Below are positions 1 to 5,196 of a stretch of DNA of 6,908 nt, piece by piece (within the stretch, counting starts at the first letter, position 1; the number at the start of each line of letters is the position of its first letter). The notes under the pieces were generated by a model. That model made no database searches and was not told the DNA's origin. It worked only from the letters and a program-made list of their open reading frames with translations. Position numbers and translations under genes: made by a program. The stretch is taken from NCBI GenBank assembly GCA_027080245.1, contig JALWSN010000139.1, positions 1 through 6,908 on the forward strand. The letters run 5' to 3'. This DNA is from Ignavibacteriales bacterium (GTDB taxonomy: Bacteria > Bacteroidota > Ignavibacteria > Ignavibacteriales > Melioribacteraceae).

Positions 1-35
1 TTTTAAATCAATGCAATGTCAGTCAGGGTTCTCTC

Positions 36-121
36 CCACCCCATCCCTATTAGCATTTGTGAAAGTATTAAATTACGTAAACCTTTCCCCTCGGGGAGGG
101 GAAAGGTTTGGGATGGGGTGG
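36..121. repeat. Nested inverted-repeat element (outer arms plus inner hairpin)
   Basis: Two perfect inverted repeats are nested. The outer arms are CCACCCCATCCC (36-47) and its exact complement GGGATGGGGTGG (110-121). Just inside the right arm lies a 14-bp perfect hairpin, AAACCTTTCCCCTC (79-92) against GAGGGGAAAGGTTT (96-109), with a GGG loop (93-95). The right outer arm directly abuts the inner hairpin, while 31 AT-rich bases (48-78) separate the left arm from it. G+C content is far above that of the flanking DNA. The shape suits a dispersed intergenic palindromic repeat (REP/MITE-like) better than an intrinsic terminator, because no T tract follows either stem. I see no transposase and no convincing target-site duplication. 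The structure is certain; its class is inferred. Confidence 0.85.
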
Positions 122-155
122 TTGGTTGCAAATAGAATTTTTTAGAAAGAGTTTT

Positions 156-192
156 TGTCCAAAACGCATTCTCATTCAATTTATTTTGGACA
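156..192. repeat. 9-bp perfect inverted repeat
   Basis: TGTCCAAAA (156-164) is the exact reverse complement of TTTTGGACA (184-192), with a 19-base spacer between them. No T run follows, so it is not a standard terminator. It could be a two-site operator, a transcript hairpin with a large loop, or a remnant related to the element just upstream. The function is unknown. Confidence 0.55.
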
Positions 193-360
193 GATGTGCG
201 AACTGCTACAGTTATTTAAAAAAAGTAAAACTTTATTTGCTAATTAATATTGCAAACGTTAATTTGCTTTGTGTAATTTAGATTATTGCGTTAAAAGGGA
301 AAATAATTAGTTCCGTGTTTGCGGGGCTAATAACAATAAAATAAATTTGAAGGCGCCATA
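193..360. other. AT-rich intergenic region before the pseudogene
   Basis: I see no gene on either strand here. An imperfect palindrome GCAAA-N6-TTTGC lies at 252-267. TTGCAA (250-255) with TAATTT (274-279) is a weak sigma-70-like pair at 18-base spacing. AAGG at 350-353 sits 7 bases before the ATG at 361 and could be the relic ribosome-binding site of the decayed gene. None of these is strong enough to call outright. Confidence 0.4.
318..349 (+). promoter_or_regulatory. Possible Bacteroidetes-type promoter (weak)
   Basis: TTTG (318-321) and TAAATTTG (342-349) are 20 bases apart. This matches the known Bacteroidetes consensus of TTTG, 19-21 bases, then TAnnTTTG. Transcription would begin only a few bases before the ATG at 361, at or beyond the AAGG, which is awkward for that start. 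It could still drive transcription across the pseudogene into the downstream operon. It is unclear whether this organism uses this consensus, and such AT-rich matches arise by chance. Confidence 0.25.
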
Positions 361-1012
361 ATGTTAAAGGACATAGTGGGGGCGCGCAATTTGGCGCACA
401 GCCACTTTATAGGTTCATTTTTTCAATCCCCGTTGAAACGTCAATATCAAATTAACGTTAGGGCGCAGACCTTAAAGCTTTTCTACAGCGGGGAAAACCT
501 TACACGTTCGCAAGACATTAAAAAATTCACAGCTTTTCCGAATTCTCTAAAATCGCGGCAACGTTATTTTTACGTCGACAAACTTGGCGCGGGAAATTTT
601 CCTCTTCGCGCTTACTCCTCACCCGTTGTAAACAAATCAATATTACAAGTTTTAAATAAAATTCAAAGCGGAAATAACTTTTATTTATTCGTTCGAATTA
701 ACCCCGCTAAAACTAAAAGCGGCAAATATTTCCCTTCAGAGTTTAACCTCTCTCAAAATTATCCCAACCCTTTAGGGTATAAAAGGATAACTCCTTCAAC
801 AACAATTCAATTTTCCATTCCACAAGCCGGAAACGCGATAATTGAAATTTGCGATGCTCTCGGAGAAAAGGTCACAACTCTGTTAAACAAATTTCTCGCT
901 GCGGGTAAACGCCAGTTAAGTTTCCGCAGCGGGGCTACCGGGCGGCATTTGATTCTTTATTGTTCGTTACGGCAATTTGATGGAATTACAAAAATTGATT
1001 TTGCTTAAATAA
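361..1012 (+). pseudogene. Decayed T9SS-secreted protein with frameshifted C-terminal sorting domain
   Basis: The frame from ATG 361 stays open to TAA 1006-1008 (215 codons), but its end is the wrong frame for its family. Residues ~123-188 are a type IX secretion C-terminal sorting domain (Por_Secre_tail type): SEFNLSQNYPNP, then PSTTIQFSIPQAGN, then DALGEKVTTLLN and AAGKRQLSF. After base ~924 this frame becomes unrecognisable. The +1 frame from 926 instead gives AAGLPGGI, a TGA stop at 950-952, then FFIVRYGNLMELQKLILLK ending at TAA 1010-1012, which is the expected end of such a tail. A loss of two bases near 924-926 plus the stop explains this. The PNP motif is also interrupted: LGYKRI replaces the usual F-N. 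Residues 1-115 have no signal peptide and no domain I recognise. The true original start is unknown, and most of the cargo domain appears to be gone. Confidence 0.78.
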
Positions 1013-1038
1013 AAATTCGTTTAGGAAACAATTAATTC

Positions 1039-1055
1039 ACGGTTTGCTAAACCGT
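1039..1055 (+). promoter_or_regulatory. Small hairpin immediately before a ribosome-binding site
   Basis: ACGGTTT (1039-1045) pairs perfectly with AAACCGT (1049-1055) around a 3-base GCT loop. The ribosome-binding site AGGAG of the next gene (1057-1061) begins one base after the stem. There is no T tract, so a terminator is unlikely. It may shape translation initiation or protect the 5' end of the operon transcript. That role is inferred. Confidence 0.45.
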
Positions 1056-1067
1056 TAGGAGAAGAAA

Positions 1068-2156
1068 ATGCATCATTACGTGAAAGCGGCGCTGATCATT
1101 TTTCTTTTAAGCGTATCTTTCCTTTTTGCGCAAAATTCCAAATGGACTTACAGAACTATGTTCGTAAAAGACGGGGAAGTTAAGGTGCGCGCCGAAGAAA
1201 ACGAAAGCGCAAAAGTTACAGGCAAAGTCTATTATTTAGACAAAGTAATAATCGTAAAAGACAATAGGCTGCCCGTTCGTTTCGGCTGGGCAAGAATTGT
1301 TTTCCCTGTTCGCGGTTTTTTGCCTGTCAAATCTTTAATTACACCGGAAGAAAAACGAGCTCTCGATATTCGTTTTGGGAACAAACCGCGGGAAGAGCTA
1401 AAACAAAACTGGGAAATAATTACTAGAAAGTGTAAAAATGAATTCAATTTTGTCAAAACCCTGCCATTCAACGCTTCCCAGACGGTGGGGGTTTTAAAAG
1501 AAGGGGAAACCGTCTTGCTTTTAATTGAGAAAGACGTTCCTAACGCTTTGTGGGTAAAATCCCTTTACCCTTTTGCCGGATTCGTAAAATACGATGATAT
1601 TAATTGGGAAAAAAATAATTTTGTTCTTTCGCTCGCCTTTTTTTACAGCGCCTTAGACATCCCCTACGAAAAGAACCTGTCAAAAAAGAAAAATCCCATT
1701 GGAGGCTTTATTACTTTTGGCAGAGCTAATTGGTTTATTACCCCCGGCGTTGGTGTGTTGTTATCGCAATCCCATTCGGAAATGTTTTTACTTAAAACTC
1801 AGCTTTTTTCTGTTTTCTTGAACTTACATGTTCTAAGACTTTTTAACGATCACTTGGATTTTTTCGGAACGCTTGGCGGAGGTTATTGGCTTGCAAGTTT
1901 TGAAAATGCCAAATACCCTAACATTCCCGAATATTACCCGCTTCTTAAAACAAAGGGATTTGCGTATTTAGGCGGCGGAGGGTTCGACGTTAATTTCTGG
2001 AATTTATTCATCGGAGTTCAATATCTGTTTTGGAACTCTCCCAAAGAGGCCGTTTTCGGCGAAAAACCAAAACCCGGGGATTTGACAATGCAGTACAAAT
2101 TGTTCCCCGGCGCAAATCTACTTAACGTTGCAATTGGTTACAGAATTAATTTTTAA
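1068..2156 (+). CDS. Exported protein with two SH3-like domains and C-terminal outer-membrane beta-barrel
   Basis: This 362-residue protein has a signal peptide at 1-21 (hydrophobic from A7, likely cleaved at FLFA|QN). Two small beta domains follow. The first, at ~38-91, looks like a bacterial SH3 domain (VKVRAEENESAKVTG opening, GWARIVFPVRGFLPV closing). The second, at ~126-178, closes with the matching pattern LWVKSLYPFAGFV. The W-x-[RK]-x-x-[FY]-P-x-x-G-F signature is repeated 88 residues apart (W74, W162). A charged linker (92-120) separates them. Residues ~184-362 alternate aromatic and glycine-rich strands and end in YRINF with a terminal phenylalanine, as expected for a barrel inserted by the BAM machinery, probably about eight strands. 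Such SH3 domains often bind peptidoglycan, so the protein may tether the outer membrane to the wall; this is inferred. ATG 1068 has AGGAG six bases upstream. It is the first gene of the probable operon, 15 nt before the next. No specific family is recognised. Confidence 0.92.
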   Translation: MHHYVKAALIIFLLSVSFLFAQNSKWTYRTMFVKDGEVKVRAEENESAKVTGKVYYLDKVIIVKDNRLPVRFGWARIVFPVRGFLPVKSLITPEEKRALDIRFGNKPREELKQNWEIITRKCKNEFNFVKTLPFNASQTVGVLKEGETVLLLIEKDVPNALWVKSLYPFAGFVKYDDINWEKNNFVLSLAFFYSALDIPYEKNLSKKKNPIGGFITFGRANWFITPGVGVLLSQSHSEMFLLKTQLFSVFLNLHVLRLFNDHLDFFGTLGGGYWLASFENAKYPNIPEYYPLLKTKGFAYLGGGGFDVNFWNLFIGVQYLFWNSPKEAVFGEKPKPGDLTMQYKLFPGANLLNVAIGYRINF

Positions 2157-2171
2157 TAATTAGGAAAAAAA

Positions 2172-3887
2172 ATGTCAAAGAATATTAAATTGACGCTTAG
2201 CCTCGTAACGCTGATTATTTTGGTTGTGGGCTTAACTCAATGCACGAAAGAAAATTTCGTTGAACCTATTGACCCGTTCAAAGTGGAAGCGCTGGAACCC
2301 CAACCGGCTAACTTTACTTTGGGCGGCGGGGGGAATGCAATTGTCCTTAAAGCGAATCGCCCTAATGTCGTTTCAAGGCATAGGGGGGTGTCGTCCGGTA
2401 CGGGGGCGGACACGTTAAACGTGGTAAGGATTCGCGGCACCCTTTACGTTAAAAACTCAAAATATGGAGACATCCGTTTAACTAACGGGGATTTCAACCT
2501 TTTTGCAAAAGACTCCAAAGATTTTGACAACAATGTTTTTACGGACTTTAAAGGCTATGCTGTGTTCAATATTCCCAATGAGGGGATATTTAAGTATTTT
2601 AACTTTCCCGAAATGATGACAATGCCGGTTGGAGTGAAAAAAGGAAGCGATTTTGAAACCGGAAGTTTTGAATGGCCTGTTAACCCCGACCGTTATTATT
2701 TTTATTACGAAAACCCCAATCCTTTTCCGATTAACATTTCAAGCTCCTCGCTGGAAAACATAAAGAAAATGGCAATTGACCCGTCAGACCCGTCCTTTTT
2801 TGTGCAGGGGGATCTTGATAACACCGTAATCGGAAGTATTAGCGACGCGGGTATTGCCTTTTCGGCTCAAGGATTTATTCCTTTCACTCCTTTGGTAAAC
2901 GAACCTGAAATGCCAATGTATCCCTTTAACGGAAATATTTACCTCAGCGGAACAATCCCTGTAATGGATTATCCGGTTTCTGTTTCGGGCGAAGCGGTGG
3001 TTAAATTTAATTCGGATGTCGATACGGACGAAAAGAATTTCTTTTCCGGGAAAAATTCCGATTTTGCCCTTGGGATTAACGGGAAAGTGAATCTTGATGA
3101 CTCGAGACTGGATTGGCTGGGAGTGGAAGTTACGCTCGGAACCGCAACCGCAGAACTGGCTATGAAGAGCGACGGGACAACAAAATTTAGGTTTGTAGGT
3201 CTGCTGGAAGATCCGCCGGTTTCCGTCAGCGATTTCATTAAACAAGTAATTACAAAAGACTACAACTTCCTCGATTACTTATCCCCTTACCAAACAAGGG
3301 AAATTTTTTACGGCTCAATAGGCTCGAGTCTTTCCGATTGGTCCATGGGCTTTAAAATGCAAACCTACCTTAATCTTCCGAATTTCTCAATTGATATGGG
3401 ACATTCGGACTTTTACATTGATCCGACTGTGATGAAATTTTCGGGGGAGACTGTAATTGCCGGTTTTCAAAGAGTAGGCGTAAAAGGAATTGTTCATGAC
3501 AACGGGGAATTTTATTTTACAGGCTACGCTAAAAACAGTTTCTCGGCTTCGTGGCACAGCCTTTCCCTTCATTTCAAAATGAGCATGGACGTTACTCTTG
3601 CGTATGCCTCCGGGGTCGTCTCTTTTGATGGAAGGGTAGTATTGCGCGGAAGGATTTCGTTTAGTATATTTCACGCCGGTTTTAAACTTAAAGCCAGCGT
3701 TTCAATCCATTCCGACGGTTATTTCAAGGTTTGTTTTTCGATTGGGATAGGAAGATTGGGATTTGATGTTTGTCTTAGATACCATCCAAACGGAAAAGCC
3801 GGGAAATTTTATCATCCCGAAATGCGTTACACAAGAATACCTCTTGCACAGGTGCCCATGGAGAATAGATTTCCGGCCGAGAAATAA
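2172..3887 (+). CDS. Large beta-rich lipoprotein, family unknown
   Basis: This 571-residue protein begins with a lipoprotein signal: charged start, hydrophobic core at ~7-21 and VVGLTQC with the lipidated cysteine at C24, followed by TKEN. The acidic/polar residues after the cysteine suit an outer-membrane lipoprotein. The mature part is beta-rich with few helices. A glycine/serine-rich stretch (~50-80) leads into blocks rich in short strands (~85-290), then ~305-345, and a long final array at ~416-545 of amphipathic strands (VVSFDGRVVLRGRISFSI, then FKLKASVSIHSDGYFKVCFSI). That array could be a sheet, an elongated beta structure or an unusual barrel. Besides C24 the only cysteines I find are C521 and C534, on adjacent predicted strands and well placed for a disulfide. 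ATG 2172 has AGGAA 5 bases upstream and lies 15 nt after the previous stop. I do not recognise a family or catalytic motif; a structural or binding role is a guess. Confidence 0.93.
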   Translation: MSKNIKLTLSLVTLIILVVGLTQCTKENFVEPIDPFKVEALEPQPANFTLGGGGNAIVLKANRPNVVSRHRGVSSGTGADTLNVVRIRGTLYVKNSKYGDIRLTNGDFNLFAKDSKDFDNNVFTDFKGYAVFNIPNEGIFKYFNFPEMMTMPVGVKKGSDFETGSFEWPVNPDRYYFYYENPNPFPINISSSSLENIKKMAIDPSDPSFFVQGDLDNTVIGSISDAGIAFSAQGFIPFTPLVNEPEMPMYPFNGNIYLSGTIPVMDYPVSVSGEAVVKFNSDVDTDEKNFFSGKNSDFALGINGKVNLDDSRLDWLGVEVTLGTATAELAMKSDGTTKFRFVGLLEDPPVSVSDFIKQVITKDYNFLDYLSPYQTREIFYGSIGSSLSDWSMGFKMQTYLNLPNFSIDMGHSDFYIDPTVMKFSGETVIAGFQRVGVKGIVHDNGEFYFTGYAKNSFSASWHSLSLHFKMSMDVTLAYASGVVSFDGRVVLRGRISFSIFHAGFKLKASVSIHSDGYFKVCFSIGIGRLGFDVCLRYHPNGKAGKFYHPEMRYTRIPLAQVPMENRFPAEK

Positions 3888-3908
3888 CCGCGCAGGTTCT
3901 TTTAAAAT

Positions 3909-3914
3909 AAGGAG
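3909..3914 (+). promoter_or_regulatory. Ribosome-binding site fixing a GTG start
   Basis: AAGGAG lies 8 bases before GTG 3923. No methionine codon occurs near the start of this frame, and only this GTG keeps the lipoprotein signal peptide intact, so the site decides the start. Confidence 0.8.
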
Positions 3915-3922
3915 AAATAAAA

Positions 3923-5182
3923 GTGATTAAAAAATTTGTTTTTTTCGTTTTAACCCTAACTTTCGTATTCCTTTCTCAAAGGTGTAAAACAGTGGAAGAG
4001 GAACCGGATTACACTTACTCGATTGACTCCGTCTGGTGGTCCGATTCAATCGACGCAAACCACGACGGGTTTACTTCCTACCGTAGGTTAAATTTAAACG
4101 TTCATCTGAAAGAGGACGTTTCCCGTCCCATAAGGGCGCGGGTTTTTTACCAACCGGTTGAAGCTTCCGAATTTACGTTTTATGCCTTTTCGAAAAAGAC
4201 CCTTGCGGTGGGAAAGGACAAAGACAATATTCTCGGCGTTTCAATTGGAAGCCCGAACAAAGAACTTGAGCGGGGCGCCTATAACTTTAAAGTTGAAATT
4301 TACGAAGAAGGCGGCAGCCGCCTGGAAGCCGTAACCGGCAAGAAGGACTCCCTGACTCTTTACAACAACGCTTTCGAAAAAACGGAAACCGACAATAATT
4401 ACTCTCTAAACGTTTACTGGCGGGACGCTTTTGACAACGACAAAGATGGCTATTGGAGCCGCGCTTATTTGGTTTTAGACGCTAACAACGACGCTAACGT
4501 AACAAGAAATTTGGAAGCTAAGATTTATTACAAACATTCGTCGGAGACGGAATATTCCAAGGATAGCCTTTATGCGGACGTAAATTTTACAATTACGAAC
4601 TCCTCGCAGGACGACAGCGTTTCCGTTCCGATAGGAATAGCGCCGAACGATTTTGCCCACGGTGAATACGATTTCAGAGTTGAACTTTACGAAGCGGGGA
4701 CAAACACCCTGATAATAATAGACGACGAAGAAAATACCCCGGCTCTTAGCGGCGTTAAATTAGAAACGGATGATGAAGATTCTTATCATTTTTCAATTGG
4801 AAAAATTTGGTGGACGGACCTCGTAGATCTAGACGGTGATTCTTACACAAGCCGGAGAAAACTGCACTTCGACGTCAACGTTGACCGCGAAGGACAGAGC
4901 TTTCCCGTTTACGCAAAAATCTTTGACAAATTAACGGATTCAACGGAATACAAGCTTTACGATTCAACGGATTATTTTATTGTTACCGGCTCCAAAGCCG
5001 ACGACGCTTACTCCTTAACTGTTGGAACTACAAAAGCCGAATTAGACAGCGCGTCGTACGATTTTTTGATTTCTATCTTCCAAACGCTAAACGATACGAC
5101 GGAAATTATTCGCTACACAATTAGCGGAGCAACGGTGGATACGTTAAAATCCCAGAAATTTGAAACCGCTAAGCAAGACTAA
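3923..5182 (+). CDS. Lipoprotein of three ~129-residue repeats with calcium-binding-like loops
   Basis: This 419-residue protein starts at GTG. A hydrophobic signal (FVFFVLTLTFVFLSQRC) ends at a probable lipidated C21; QRC is a loose lipobox, but the Bacteroidetes pattern tolerates this. The mature chain is three tandem repeats starting at Y32, Y160 and F290. Each opens with [YF]-S-[IL] and an aromatic W strand (SVWW, VYW, KIWW). An acidic loop follows: DANHDGFTS (44-52), DNDKDGYWS (171-179), DLDGDSYTS (302-310). Each repeat closes with a strand of the same type: GAYNFKVEIYEEG, GEYDFRVELYEAG, SASYDFLISIFQ (Y120, Y249, Y379). The loops match D-x-[DN]-x-D-[GS], typical of calcium sites in EF-hand-like and thrombospondin-3-like modules. 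The order of strands suggests an immunoglobulin-like beta fold per repeat. Likely site is the outer membrane, possibly surface exposed. It lies 35 nt after the previous gene and 14 nt before the next. Calcium binding is inferred from the motif; no family name is assigned. Confidence 0.93.
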   Translation: MIKKFVFFVLTLTFVFLSQRCKTVEEEPDYTYSIDSVWWSDSIDANHDGFTSYRRLNLNVHLKEDVSRPIRARVFYQPVEASEFTFYAFSKKTLAVGKDKDNILGVSIGSPNKELERGAYNFKVEIYEEGGSRLEAVTGKKDSLTLYNNAFEKTETDNNYSLNVYWRDAFDNDKDGYWSRAYLVLDANNDANVTRNLEAKIYYKHSSETEYSKDSLYADVNFTITNSSQDDSVSVPIGIAPNDFAHGEYDFRVELYEAGTNTLIIIDDEENTPALSGVKLETDDEDSYHFSIGKIWWTDLVDLDGDSYTSRRKLHFDVNVDREGQSFPVYAKIFDKLTDSTEYKLYDSTDYFIVTGSKADDAYSLTVGTTKAELDSASYDFLISIFQTLNDTTEIIRYTISGATVDTLKSQKFETAKQD

Positions 5183-5196
5183 ACAGGAATTTAGCC

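Noticed and set aside
79..109. Intrinsic terminator reading of the 14-bp GC-rich hairpin
   Set aside because: No T tract follows on either strand; the flanking outer arms fit a repeat element better.
11..145. 44-codon open frame from ATG 11 across the inverted-repeat element
   Set aside because: It is created by the repeat itself (the palindrome supplies most codons), has no ribosome-binding site, and its product resembles nothing.
361..1008. Intact 215-residue protein
   Set aside because: Its C-terminus is out of frame with the sorting domain it carries, the PNP motif is interrupted and no signal peptide is present; a pseudogene explains all three.
2784..3245. 153-codon minus-strand open frame within the large lipoprotein gene
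   Set aside because: It lies wholly opposite a well-supported gene with a signal peptide and ribosome-binding site; the product has no domain and other minus-strand frames overlap it.
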